From Frankia nepalensis (GTDB lineage Bacteria > Actinomycetota > Actinomycetes > Frankiales > Frankiaceae): a stretch of 46,354 nucleotides of DNA. Location: positions 1 to 46,354 of the forward strand of contig NZ_JADWYU010000107.1 of NCBI RefSeq assembly GCF_016786325.1. The letters are read 5' to 3'. Positions 36,197-44,788 of the stretch are shown in pieces. The position numbers and the translations under genes were made by a program. The notes beneath the pieces are model-generated. The model was not told the DNA's origin, did no database searches, and saw only the letters and a list, made by a program, of their open reading frames with translations. How positions within the stretch are numbered: the stretch's first letter is position 1; the number at the start of each line of letters is the position of its first letter.

Positions 36197-38185
36197 GTGA
36201 ACGGCAGGTACTGGTTGTCGGTGGCCGTGTGCGCCGGGGTCGGGCTGAACTCCGCCCGGCTGCGCCGCCGGCTGGCCGCGCTTCCCGTCATCGAGGCGTC
36301 CGACGACCGGCCGCACCACTCCCACGTGTTCCTGCTCGCCGACGGCGTGCGCCTCGACGAGGCCCAGCAGCGCGCCGCCAGCGCGCACGCGCTGCGCCAC
36401 GGTCTGCATGTCCTCGACCTGGTGCCGGCCGAGTTCACCCCCGACCGGCTGCTGGACCTGGCCCGCCTCGTCAACACCGGCAGCTACCAGGCAGACCGGT
36501 TGGCCCCCGGCCGGGGCGCCTACCAGGCGCTGCTCATCGACCGCGACGTGCTCACCCGCGCCGGCCTGCACCTGAAGGACGTCACCGAGACGGACCTGGT
36601 CACCGCGCTGGAGACCCTCAAGCGGTACGCGCCGGTGACGACCGGCCTCGCCGTGCTCCCCGGGCTGCGCGCGGCGACCAGGACGGGCGCCGCGCGGTTC
36701 AGCGTGCGCCGGGCCGCCTACAGCTGGGAGCCGACGAGCCTGGCCGCGCCGCTGGTCCGCGACGCGCTGCTCGTCGCCGGGGCGACGGCGGCCCCGGGTT
36801 GGGCGCTGTCCGCCGCGGCGCTGTCCGCCCTGCAGCCGGCCGTCGTCGCGGCCGGTGGCCCGGTGCGGCTTCGCCCGCGCGATCTGCTGGCCGCGCCGCT
36901 CGCGCGCCGCCGTGGCGCCGCCGAGCTGCTCGCCGACCTCGTCGGCGCGACGCCCGCCGGACGGCGCTCCCTCACCGGCCGGCAATCCCCCGCCGGACGG
37001 CACTCCCTCGCCGGGCGGCGCGCTCCAGCCGACAGGCGTCCTCCAGCCGACAGGCACTCCCCGGCCGACAAGCGCTCCCCGGCCGCCGCCGAAGCGGACG
37101 GACTGGCGCGCTGGAAGATCACCCTGCCGCGGCAGTACGCCGCCGCCGACGCCGAGCAGGCCGCCGAGGTCCGCGCGGACTACCGGGCCGAGCTCGCGGC
37201 GGGCGTCGCGCGGTTCTTCGAGCCGCGCCGGGACACCTGCCCCTGGTGCGGGAGCGACCGGCCGCGCCGGTTCCTCGTCGGCGCCGACGCCATGCAGGCG
37301 AAGCCGGGCCGGTTCCGCTACGACCGGTGCGCCGACTGCCGGCACGTGTTCCAGAACCCCCGGCTGACCCTCGAAGGACTCGACTTCTACTACCGCGACT
37401 TCTACGACGGCCTCGGCGGCGAGCTCGCGGAGCTGATCGCCGGCGCTGGCGCCGGGCCGTACCTCGCCCGCGCTCGGGCGGTGCCGCCCACCCCCAACCG
37501 CTGGCTCGACGTCGGCGCCGGCCTCGGCCACTTCTGCCTCATCGCCCGCGACACCTGGCCCACCACCACCTTCGACGGCCTCGACCTCGGCGACGGCATC
37601 CACGAAGCAGCCCGCCGCGGCTGGATCAACACCGCCCACCACGGCCAGTTCCCCGACCTCGCCGAAACATTCGCCGGCCACTACGACGTCATCAGCATGT
37701 TCCACTACCTCGAACACACCCGCGACCCACGCACCGAACTCGACGCCGCCAAAACCGCCCTCACCCCCGGCGGCCACCTCCTCATCGAAGTCCCCAACCC
37801 CGACAGCCCCGCCATGCGCATCTACGGACCGCTCGCGTCCGGAATGCTGATTCCCCAGCATCTGAACCTGCTACCGGCGGACAACCTGGTCGCGGCGCTG
37901 ACCGAACGCGGCTTCACCATCGAGAACCTCGAATTCGGCGAGACCCACATCTCCGGGGACGCGCCGATGGCCTGGTGGGGCCTGTGCCAGCGGCTCGCCC
38001 CCTCCCCCGGCCTCCCCTGGCGCGACGACCCGCGCCCCGCCTGGAGCCGGGCCAGGCGGGCGGCGACGCTGGCGGCGCTCGGGCCACTGCTGCCCGCCGC
38101 GGCGCTCGCGGAGGCGGCGACCCGCCCCTACCTGACCCGCGGCACCCGCGCCAACGCCTACCGGGTCCTCGCCCGGCTCGGCTAG
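36197..38185 (+). CDS. Modular zinc-ribbon SAM methyltransferase, paralogue 3
   Basis: The 662-residue product starts at GTG 36197 with GGAGGT just upstream, 34 bases after paralogue 2. It has the hydrophobic N-terminus (YWLSVAVCAGVGLNSARL), the unrecognised domain, an 18-bp minisatellite-coded linker of Ser/Pro/Ala/Arg (about residues 253-296), a zinc ribbon CPWCG (348-352) and CADC, and motif I DVGAGLGHF (from 438). The first zinc knuckle (CPWCGSDRPRRFLVGADAM) differs from the CPWCGG-RLRKVI form of paralogues 1 and 2, but from the QAKPGR motif on, the protein is identical to paralogue 1 for about 180 residues. This marks a recombination junction inside the zinc ribbon. Confidence 0.85.
   Translation: MNGRYWLSVAVCAGVGLNSARLRRRLAALPVIEASDDRPHHSHVFLLADGVRLDEAQQRAASAHALRHGLHVLDLVPAEFTPDRLLDLARLVNTGSYQADRLAPGRGAYQALLIDRDVLTRAGLHLKDVTETDLVTALETLKRYAPVTTGLAVLPGLRAATRTGAARFSVRRAAYSWEPTSLAAPLVRDALLVAGATAAPGWALSAAALSALQPAVVAAGGPVRLRPRDLLAAPLARRRGAAELLADLVGATPAGRRSLTGRQSPAGRHSLAGRRAPADRRPPADRHSPADKRSPAAAEADGLARWKITLPRQYAAADAEQAAEVRADYRAELAAGVARFFEPRRDTCPWCGSDRPRRFLVGADAMQAKPGRFRYDRCADCRHVFQNPRLTLEGLDFYYRDFYDGLGGELAELIAGAGAGPYLARARAVPPTPNRWLDVGAGLGHFCLIARDTWPTTTFDGLDLGDGIHEAARRGWINTAHHGQFPDLAETFAGHYDVISMFHYLEHTRDPRTELDAAKTALTPGGHLLIEVPNPDSPAMRIYGPLASGMLIPQHLNLLPADNLVAALTERGFTIENLEFGETHISGDAPMAWWGLCQRLAPSPGLPWRDDPRPAWSRARRAATLAALGPLLPAAALAEAATRPYLTRGTRANAYRVLARLG
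36952..37086 (+). repeat. 18-bp in-frame minisatellite in paralogue 3
   Basis: About seven imperfect 18-bp units encode a six-residue motif S-[P/L]-A-[G/D]-R-x (SLTGRQ, SPAGRH, SLAGRR, APADRR, PPADRH, SPADKR). It forms a basic flexible linker between the N-terminal domain and the zinc ribbon and is absent from paralogues 1 and 2. Confidence 0.85.
37295..37833 (+). repeat. 539-bp block identical to 33339-33877
   Basis: This is the paralogue 3 copy of the shared methyltransferase core. The diverged island that follows is 37834-37865 and the second identical block is 37866-37941. Identity breaks on the left inside the zinc ribbon, where this gene reads atgcaggcg against acccaggcg. Confidence 0.95.
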
Positions 38186-38266
38186 CCCACCCCCCACCCC
38201 ACGACTACTCTCCGTAGCCGACAGCTCCCGGAGACGGCGGGAGCCGGCGGCGAAGGGAGCGCGGCG

Positions 38267-38506
38267 ATGGCCGTGTGCGAGGTCTGCAGCAACGACTACG
38301 CGATGAGCTTCGAGGTGCACGCCCAGGGCGCCGTGCACGTGTTCGACAGCTTCGAGTGCGCGATCCACGCCATGAGCCCCGTGTGCGAGCACTGCGGGGT
38401 GAAGATCAGCGGCCACGGGGTGGAGGCGAGCGGCCGGTTCTTCTGTTGCGCGCACTGCGCCCGCGCCGTCGGGGTCGGTCCCGAACTGGTCCGCGACCAC
38501 GCCTGA
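38267..38506 (+). CDS. Small Cys-rich putative zinc-binding protein
   Basis: The 79-residue product holds nine cysteines and five histidines in a CEVC, FECAIH, CEHC, CCAHC pattern that looks like two interlocked zinc sites. Similar short proteins are widespread in actinobacteria as uncharacterised or metallothionein-like proteins; the function is not known to me. ATG at 38267 with AAGGGAG ten bases upstream. It is a separate gene 81 bases after the methyltransferase cluster; whether it is functionally linked is unclear. Confidence 0.8.
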   Translation: MAVCEVCSNDYAMSFEVHAQGAVHVFDSFECAIHAMSPVCEHCGVKISGHGVEASGRFFCCAHCARAVGVGPELVRDHA

Positions 38507-38662
38507 GCGCGGGAGCACGCGCGCGGAGGTCTGGTCCCAGAGCAGCGAGGACGGGGCGGGGCGCGCGGGTGACGAAGCGAAGGGGACGCACTGACCAACG
38601 GGGCGTCGCCGCGCCCCCGGTCCACCTCCGGAATAATCGGACGGGACCGGAGGAGATCATCT

Positions 38663-41284
38663 GTGACGACGACGTCCACCGCGCAGGCCCCCCAGCTGGC
38701 GGTCCACAGGTCCATCGAAGCCAGGATCGCCGAGGAGCTCGGGGTACGCGCGACGCAGGTCTCGGCGGCCGTCGAGCTGCTCGACGGCGGCTCGACCGTC
38801 CCGTTCATCGCGCGCTACCGCAAGGAGGTGACCGGCACCCTCGACGACGCGCAGCTGCGCACCCTCGAGGAGCGGCTGCGCTACCTGCGTGAGTTGGAGG
38901 AGCGCCGGGCGGCGATCCTGGAGTCGATCCGTTCCCAGGGCAAGCTCGACGACGCGCTCGAGGCGCAGATCAACGCGGCCGACTCGAAGGCCCGGCTCGA
39001 GGACATCTACCTCCCCTACAAGCCGAAGCGGCGCACCAAGGCGCAGATCGCCCGCGAGGCGGGCCTGGAGCCGCTGGCCGACGCGCTGCTCGCCGACCCG
39101 GCGCTCGACCCCGCCGCGACCGCCGCCGGCTACGTCAACCCGGAGGCGGGCGTCGCCGACGCCCCCGCGGCGCTCGACGGGGCCCGCGCGATCCTGGTCG
39201 AGCGGTTCGCCGAGGACGCGGACCTGATCGGCGACCTGCGCGAGCGGATGTGGAGCTGCGGCCGGATGGTCTCCAAGGTCCGCGAGGGCAAGGAGGAGGC
39301 CGGCGCCAAGTTCGCCGACTACTTCGCCTTCGACGAGCCGTTCACCTCGCTGCCGTCCCACCGGATCCTGGCCCTCTTCCGCGGCGAGAAGGAGGAGGTC
39401 CTCGACCTGGACCTCGACCCGGAGCCGGAGGACGCCGATCCGACCGCCCTCGCCGGGCCCTCGGCGTACGAGACCCGGATCGCCGCCCGCTTCGGCGTCG
39501 CCGACCAGGGCCGCCCGGCGGACAGGTGGCTCTCCGACACGGTGCGCTGGGCCTGGCGGACCCGCGTCCTGGTGCACCTCGGCATCGACCTGCGGCTGCG
39601 GCTGTTCCAGGCGGCCGAGGACGAGGCCGTGCGGGTGTTCGCGGCGAACCTGCGTGACCTGCTGCTGGCCGCGCCGGCCGGCGCCCGCTCGACGATGGGC
39701 CTCGACCCCGGCTACCGCACCGGCGTCAAGGTCGCGGTCGTCGACGCCACCGGCAAGGTCGTCGCCACCGACACGATCTACCCGCACGTGCCGGCGCGCC
39801 GCTGGGACGAGGCGCTGGCCAAGCTCGGCGCGCTGTGCGCCGCCCACCAGGTCGACCTGATCGCGATCGGCAACGGCACCGCGTCGCGCGAGACCGACAA
39901 GCTCGCCGAGGAGCTGGTGCGCAGGGCGCCGGAGCTGAAGCTCACCAAGATCGTGGTCTCCGAGGCCGGGGCGTCGGTCTACTCCGCGTCCGCCTACGCG
40001 TCCCGGGAACTGCCGGGGATGGACGTGTCGCTGCGCGGCGCGGTCTCGATCGCGCGCCGGCTGCAGGACCCGCTGGCCGAGCTGGTCAAGATCGACCCGA
40101 AGTCGATCGGTGTCGGCCAGTACCAGCACGACGTGAGCGAGCTGAAGCTGTCGCGCTCGCTCGACGCCGTGGTCGAGGACTGCGTGAACGCCGTCGGCGT
40201 GGACGTGAACACCGCCTCGGCGCCGCTGCTGACCAGGGTGTCCGGGATCGGCGCCACGCTCGCCGAGAACATCGTCGCGCACCGGGACGCCACCGGGCCG
40301 TTCCGGACCAGGGCGGCGCTGCGCGAGGTGCCGCGGCTGGGCCCGAAGGCGTTCGAGCAGTGCGCCGGCTTCCTGCGCATCCCCGGCGGTGACGACCCGC
40401 TGGACGCCTCCAGCGTGCATCCCGAGGCCTACCCGGTGGTCCGCCGGATCCTGACCTCGACGAGCACCGACCTGGGCGGGCTGATCGGCAACGCCGGCGT
40501 GCTGCGCGCGGTGAAGGCGACGGACTTCGTCGACGAGAAGTTCGGCCTGCCGACGGTGTCCGACATCCTCGCCGAACTGGAGAAGCCGGGCCGGGACCCA
40601 CGGCCGGCGTTCAAGACCGCCACCTTCGCCGAGGGCGTGCACGAGCTGTCGGACCTGGTCGCCGGAATGGTGCTCGAGGGTGTGGTCACGAACGTCGCCG
40701 CGTTCGGCGCCTTCGTCGACGTCGGCGTCCATCAGGACGGGCTGGTGCACGTGTCCGCGATGTCGAAGAACTTCGTGCGCGACCCGCGCGAGGTCGCCAA
40801 GCCCGGCGACATCGTCAAGGTGAAGGTGCTCGATGTCGACATCCCGCGCAAGCGGATCTCGTTGACGCTGCGCCTGGACGACGAGTCGACCGCCGGCGCG
40901 GCCACCGGCGGTGGCCGGGAGGGCCGTGGCCGACCGGCCGGCCGCGACGGCCGCCAGGACGGCGGCGGGCAGCCGGTCGGACGGGCGAACGGCACCCGCG
41001 AGGGCGGCGGCCGAGACGGCGGTGGGCGCGGCGGCGGCCGGGACAGCGGCGGGCGCGGGGGTGACGGACGGCGACGTGACGCCGCGCCAGCGGGAGCTGG
41101 AGCGGGCCCCAACAACTCCCGTGGCGGTTCCGGCGACTCCCGTGGCGGTTCCGGTCCGCGCGGCGGCGGACGCGGGCAGCGCGGCGGCGGGCGCGGGGCG
41201 CCTCCGCCGACTGGCGCGATCGCCGACGCGCTGCGCCGCGCCGGGCTCGTCGACGAGAACGGCGTTCCCCGCACGGGGCGCTGA
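38663..41284 (+). CDS. tex: Transcription accessory protein Tex with Gly/Arg-rich tail
   Basis: Tex is an RNA-binding protein related to eukaryotic Spt6. The 873-residue product has the N-terminal helical region ([15 protein letters not shown]), the YEDIY-like [12 protein letters not shown] segment, a YqgF-type RNase-H-like domain ([17 protein letters not shown]), helix-hairpin-helix motifs ([16 protein letters not shown]), and a C-terminal S1 domain (about residues 670-740, [14 protein letters not shown]). Residues ~745-873 form a Gly/Arg-rich tail with [15 protein letters not shown] and two near-identical [14 protein letters not shown] repeats. GTG start at 38663 with GGAGGAG upstream. Confidence 0.95.
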   Translation: MTTTSTAQAPQLAVHRSIEARIAEELGVRATQVSAAVELLDGGSTVPFIARYRKEVTGTLDDAQLRTLEERLRYLRELEERRAAILESIRSQGKLDDALEAQINAADSKARLEDIYLPYKPKRRTKAQIAREAGLEPLADALLADPALDPAATAAGYVNPEAGVADAPAALDGARAILVERFAEDADLIGDLRERMWSCGRMVSKVREGKEEAGAKFADYFAFDEPFTSLPSHRILALFRGEKEEVLDLDLDPEPEDADPTALAGPSAYETRIAARFGVADQGRPADRWLSDTVRWAWRTRVLVHLGIDLRLRLFQAAEDEAVRVFAANLRDLLLAAPAGARSTMGLDPGYRTGVKVAVVDATGKVVATDTIYPHVPARRWDEALAKLGALCAAHQVDLIAIGNGTASRETDKLAEELVRRAPELKLTKIVVSEAGASVYSASAYASRELPGMDVSLRGAVSIARRLQDPLAELVKIDPKSIGVGQYQHDVSELKLSRSLDAVVEDCVNAVGVDVNTASAPLLTRVSGIGATLAENIVAHRDATGPFRTRAALREVPRLGPKAFEQCAGFLRIPGGDDPLDASSVHPEAYPVVRRILTSTSTDLGGLIGNAGVLRAVKATDFVDEKFGLPTVSDILAELEKPGRDPRPAFKTATFAEGVHELSDLVAGMVLEGVVTNVAAFGAFVDVGVHQDGLVHVSAMSKNFVRDPREVAKPGDIVKVKVLDVDIPRKRISLTLRLDDESTAGAATGGGREGRGRPAGRDGRQDGGGQPVGRANGTREGGGRDGGGRGGGRDSGGRGGDGRRRDAAPAGAGAGPNNSRGGSGDSRGGSGPRGGGRGQRGGGRGAPPPTGAIADALRRAGLVDENGVPRTGR

Positions 41285-41383
41285 CGCGGCGGTTCCCACC
41301 CGAAGCCCGCGCTCGACACCCTCACCCACTACGCCCAGTAGTCTTCCGGGCGCGACGAGGGGGCGACGGCGGGAGGGCCGGCG

Positions 41384-42301
41384 GTGCGCGGCGGCGATCA
41401 GGAACGTACACGGCACACTCGGCCACGAACGGCGACGATCACGCGGGCCGTCGCCGTCGTGGTCGCCTTCGTCGTCGGATCGCTGGTCGCCGGGCTGCTC
41501 GTCCCGGGGTGTGGCGGCAACGAAGAGAAGGCGCCGCCCGCCACACCCCCGAGCGCGCCGCCGTCCCCCGCGGTGACCGCGTCGGCGCCGGGCCCCGGCG
41601 CCGACGGCAGGGTCGACCCGGCGAACCTGCCCAAGGGCTGGAGCCTGGTCGCCTGGCCGGCCGACACGAAGGTGGCGGTCTTCGCCGAGGTGTCTCCCGC
41701 GCCGCCGGGTGCCGACGGCACCGGGGCGGCCAAGCCCTCGGACGAGCCCCCGCGCGGGCCAGCCGCCGAGCGGCCCACCCGGGTCCTCGACAACCCGAAC
41801 GCGCAGGGCGCGCCCCTGACGCTGCTGGTCGAGCGTTACCAGCGCGACTGGCTGCGGGTCGCGCTGCCGGTACGGCCGAACGGAACCACCGGCTGGATCC
41901 ACGCCCGGGACGTCCGGCTCGCGGCGACCCCGTTCGCGGTGACCGTCGACCGGGTCCGCCACGAACTGACCGTCTACCGCGACGGGCGGGTGGCGAAGGT
42001 CTATCCGGTCGGCATCGGCACCGGCGCGACGCCGACGCCGAACGGCCGGTTCTACCTGGCCCAACTGCTGCGACCGGGGAACCCGAACGGGCCGTGGGGG
42101 CCGTACGCGTTCGGCCTGTCCGGTTTCTCGGACGTCGTCACGAGTTTCAACGGCGGCGAGGGAATCATCGGGCTGCACGGCACGAACCAGCCGGAACGCG
42201 TCGGCACCGATGTCAGCATGGGCTGTATTCGGTTGCGCAACGAGGACATCACCGAACTCGCCGACCTTCTGCCGGTCGGCACGCCGGTCACCATCACCTG
42301 A
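41384..42301 (+). CDS. L,D-transpeptidase (YkuD domain), secreted or lipid-anchored
   Basis: L,D-transpeptidases form 3-3 peptidoglycan crosslinks or attach proteins to the wall. The 305-residue product has a basic start, a membrane helix (AVAVVVAFVVGSLVAGLLV) followed by PGCGG, a possible but non-ideal lipobox. A Pro-rich linker, an SH3-like segment (TGWIHARDVRL) and a YkuD domain from ~residue 185 follow. The domain carries GLHGTNQP (His265) and the catalytic SMGCIRL (Cys281). GTG start at 41384 after GGAGGG. The upstream gap (41285-41383) shows no gene. Confidence 0.92.
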   Translation: MRGGDQERTRHTRPRTATITRAVAVVVAFVVGSLVAGLLVPGCGGNEEKAPPATPPSAPPSPAVTASAPGPGADGRVDPANLPKGWSLVAWPADTKVAVFAEVSPAPPGADGTGAAKPSDEPPRGPAAERPTRVLDNPNAQGAPLTLLVERYQRDWLRVALPVRPNGTTGWIHARDVRLAATPFAVTVDRVRHELTVYRDGRVAKVYPVGIGTGATPTPNGRFYLAQLLRPGNPNGPWGPYAFGLSGFSDVVTSFNGGEGIIGLHGTNQPERVGTDVSMGCIRLRNEDITELADLLPVGTPVTIT

Positions 42302-42436
42302 CCACGCCCAGCACGGCCCCGCCGCGGTCCGCCCGATGACCCGGCGCGAGGTCCGGAGATGCCGGACGAGACCGGAGCCAGCCTGGCGGACGCGCGGCGG
42401 GGCCGTGGGGCCGGCCTCGCGGGACTGCCGCGGGGC

Positions 42437-42640
42437 CTATCTAGCGGTGAGAATGAAGGTGTAGAACAGCGCGACCGGCCAGAGCAGGGTCGCCACGACG
42501 GCGGTCAACAGACTGCTCAGGAAATGGTTGTCCCACTGATCCACGTGCCAGTAGCCCTGGCTTATCGTGACGATCAGGCCGACCACCAGATACAAAAGCG
42601 TTCCGACCGACGTCCTTGTGTAGGTGCGCACAGCGGCCAT
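42437..42640 (-). CDS. Small two-helix membrane protein, unknown function
   Basis: The 67-residue product has two clear hydrophobic helices (LLYLVVGLIVTISQGYW and LLTAVVATLLWPVALFYTFIL) joined by a polar loop HVDQWDNHFLSS. The ATG at 42640 is preceded by GGGAG about seven bases upstream. The frame is open further upstream but without hydrophobic content. It converges with the L,D-transpeptidase gene and diverges from the metallopeptidase-like gene. I do not recognise a family beyond small actinobacterial membrane proteins. Confidence 0.75.
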   Translation of the reverse strand: MAAVRTYTRTSVGTLLYLVVGLIVTISQGYWHVDQWDNHFLSSLLTAVVATLLWPVALFYTFILTAR

Positions 42641-42769
42641 CGTTTTACTCCCGAAGAGAGCCGAACCGGAGGTTGGCAGCAAATTACCCGCAATGCGCGG
42701 TCTTACACTTCTGAGATCCGAAGAGTCCGGCGTCAACCGGACCCGGCCCGCCTCACCGGTCGGCGCCCT

Positions 42770-42798
42770 GTCGTGCCGGCGTCTGTCGCCGGCACGAC
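42770..42798. promoter_or_regulatory. Perfect 12-bp inverted repeat between divergent genes
   Basis: GTCGTGCCGGCG and its exact reverse complement flank a five-base spacer tctgt. It lies 42 bases before the metallopeptidase-like start and 129 bases before the small membrane protein start. It could be an operator shared by both, or a hairpin in the plus-strand leader. Confidence 0.55.
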
Positions 42799-42840
42799 GC
42801 GGCCGCGCCCGAGCGGGTCGGCTACCGGTACCGTCGCGGC

Positions 42841-43644
42841 GTGCGTAGGAGATTGGCGGCAATCGCCGCTATCACGGTTTCGGTGCTGTTCTCGGCGGGA
42901 ATGCTCGCGGGCTGTGGGCCGGAGGACTTGGACTCGTCCGGCACGACCACGGGCGAGAGTGCCGCTCCCGTGGACCCCGCCTGCGGTGGTTCCGCGGACC
43001 AGGACCTGGAGAGCGCGCTCAAGGTCATAACCGGCCCCAACGGCTGCCCGGGCGCCACCAACACCTTCTGGTCGCAGCAGCTCGGTGGCGTCTGGACCGA
43101 GCCGCGGATCATCTCCTACCGCGACGGCGAGATCCCGGACAGCGCGTGCGGCACCGAGTCGGACGACCCGAACGACTTCGCGAGCAACGCGTTCTACTGC
43201 ACCCTCGACGACACCGTCGCGTACAGCGAGGACTTCATGGCTTCGCTGTACGAGCAGGGGGGCGCCACGTACCCGATGTTCGTGCTCATGCACGAGCTGG
43301 GCCACCGGGCGTCGACCCTGTCCGGCCAGGAGGGCGTGGTCTCCCGCTCCGAGGAGAACCAGGCCGACTGCCTGGCCGGCGCCCAGGCCAAGTTCACCCA
43401 CGACGCGGGGCGCCTGCCCGGCGGGGACATCATCAGCGGCTTCGGGCTGTTCATCCAGCTCGGCGACCAGGGCGGCCAGTGGTTCAGCCTCGGCGAGCCG
43501 AACGTCGACCCGGACGCGCACGGCAACCCAAGCCAGCGCGCCGCGGCCTTCGGCACCGGCTACCTGCGTGACGTCGACAAGTGCTTCGAGATCGGCCAGT
43601 CGGCGGACGGCGGGATCTCGCTGCTCGACACCATCCTGGGCTGA
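42841..43644 (+). CDS. Putative neutral zinc metallopeptidase, lipoprotein
   Basis: The 267-residue product has a signal peptide ending in lipobox LAGC (basic MRRR start, hydrophobic AAIAAITVSVLFSAGM), so it should be lipid-anchored outside the membrane. HELGH at residues 151-155 and a downstream EENQADCLAGA (Glu at 171-172, Asp176) match the YpfJ-type neutral zinc metallopeptidase family (PF04228), in which the latter supplies further zinc ligand and structural residues. Six cysteines outside the lipobox may form disulphides. GTG start at 42841. The substrate is unknown. The downstream gap 43645-43827 shows no gene. Confidence 0.85.
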   Translation: MRRRLAAIAAITVSVLFSAGMLAGCGPEDLDSSGTTTGESAAPVDPACGGSADQDLESALKVITGPNGCPGATNTFWSQQLGGVWTEPRIISYRDGEIPDSACGTESDDPNDFASNAFYCTLDDTVAYSEDFMASLYEQGGATYPMFVLMHELGHRASTLSGQEGVVSRSEENQADCLAGAQAKFTHDAGRLPGGDIISGFGLFIQLGDQGGQWFSLGEPNVDPDAHGNPSQRAAAFGTGYLRDVDKCFEIGQSADGGISLLDTILG

Positions 43645-43827
43645 TCCGGGTCCTGGGCCGATCCGGGCCCGGCGGGCCTCTTCCCGACGCCGCCACCCCG
43701 GCGCACCCCTGACCCAGGCATCCTTCCTTCCGCCACCGGCCTTTCGGTTTCCCACCCCGGTCCACCCGCCAGGCAAGATGGAGTCGCCACCGGCCGAGGG
43801 GCCGGCGGCGACGGCGAAAGGGGCGGC

Positions 43828-44751
43828 ATGCCGGCGCTGTGCGGGCTCGACCTGGAGCACCCGGTCATGAACGCCGCGGGGACCTGCAAGTCGCTCGACG
43901 ACGTCGCCGAGCTCGCCCGCTCCGCGACCGCCGCGGTCGTGGTCGGCTCGATCACCGTCGCGGCGCGCGCCGGCAACGCCGGCGCGACCTACCACTCCGG
44001 CGATGGCTACTCGCTGAACGCGCTCGGCCTGCCCAACCGGGGGCTGGGCTACTACCGCGAGCACCTGCCCGAGATGGCCCGCCGCGCGCACGCCGCAGGC
44101 AAGCCGCTGGTCCTGTCCGTCGCCGGGTTCTCGGTCGAGGACTACGCGGTGGCCGCGACGGCGGCGGCGCCCACCGGCGTCGACCTGCTCGAGGTCAACC
44201 TGGCCTGCCCGAACGTCTGGGACGGGGGCAGCCAGAAGCGGATCGCCTGCTTCGACCTCCGCCAGACCGCGGCGATCTGCGCGGCCGTCGACGACGCGAT
44301 GCGCGCCATCCCCAGCGCGGTGCCGTACGGGGTGAAGATCTCGCCGTTCTCCGACCCGGAGGCGCTCGCCTCGCTGGCGGAGGTGCTCGGCAAGCTCGCC
44401 GCCGGCTCGGAGGACGGGCCGCGCTACGTGTGCACGAGCAACACCTTCCCGAACGCGCTCGCCTTCGACCACGCCGGCCGGGAGGTGATCGGGGCCGGGC
44501 TTGCCGGGCTCGCCGGGCCGGCGCTGCGCCCGGTCGCCCTCGGCCAGGTGCGCCAGCTGCGCCGCCTGCTGCCGGACACGGTCGACATCGTCGGCGCCGG
44601 CGGCGTGACGACCGGGCGGGACGTCGCGGACTTCCTGCGGGCCGGCGCGACCGCCGTCCAGGTGTCCACCGCCTACTGGAACCGGGGCGAGGACCCGGCC
44701 GTCTTCGGCGAGATCGCCGCCGACTGGGCGGAGCACTGCAGCGATGCCTAG
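43828..44751 (+). CDS. Class 1-type dihydroorotate dehydrogenase-like flavoprotein
   Basis: Dihydroorotate dehydrogenase oxidises dihydroorotate to orotate in pyrimidine synthesis. The 307-residue product is a TIM barrel with the NAAGTCKS start, GYSLNALGLPN, NLACPNVWD (Cys127 in the position of the class 1 catalytic Cys), and the FMN-phosphate sites VGAGGVTTGRDVADFLRAGATAVQVST. No PyrK-type electron-transfer subunit is adjacent and the gene is not in a pyr operon. A housekeeping class 2 PyrD elsewhere would make this a paralogue with another role. ATG follows AAAGGGG. Confidence 0.85.
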   Translation: MPALCGLDLEHPVMNAAGTCKSLDDVAELARSATAAVVVGSITVAARAGNAGATYHSGDGYSLNALGLPNRGLGYYREHLPEMARRAHAAGKPLVLSVAGFSVEDYAVAATAAAPTGVDLLEVNLACPNVWDGGSQKRIACFDLRQTAAICAAVDDAMRAIPSAVPYGVKISPFSDPEALASLAEVLGKLAAGSEDGPRYVCTSNTFPNALAFDHAGREVIGAGLAGLAGPALRPVALGQVRQLRRLLPDTVDIVGAGGVTTGRDVADFLRAGATAVQVSTAYWNRGEDPAVFGEIAADWAEHCSDA

Positions 44752-44788
44752 GAACGTCAGCGATGGCTAGGAAGCGATACTGGGCCGC

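Noticed and set aside
31118-38660. Genomic island integrated at tRNA-Gly
   Set aside because: The accessory-looking cluster follows the tRNA, but no integrase and no duplicated tRNA 3' end were found beyond it.
38657-42178. 1173-codon minus-strand ORF opposite tex and the L,D-transpeptidase
   Set aside because: Antisense shadow spanning two real genes and their gap; no domain content.
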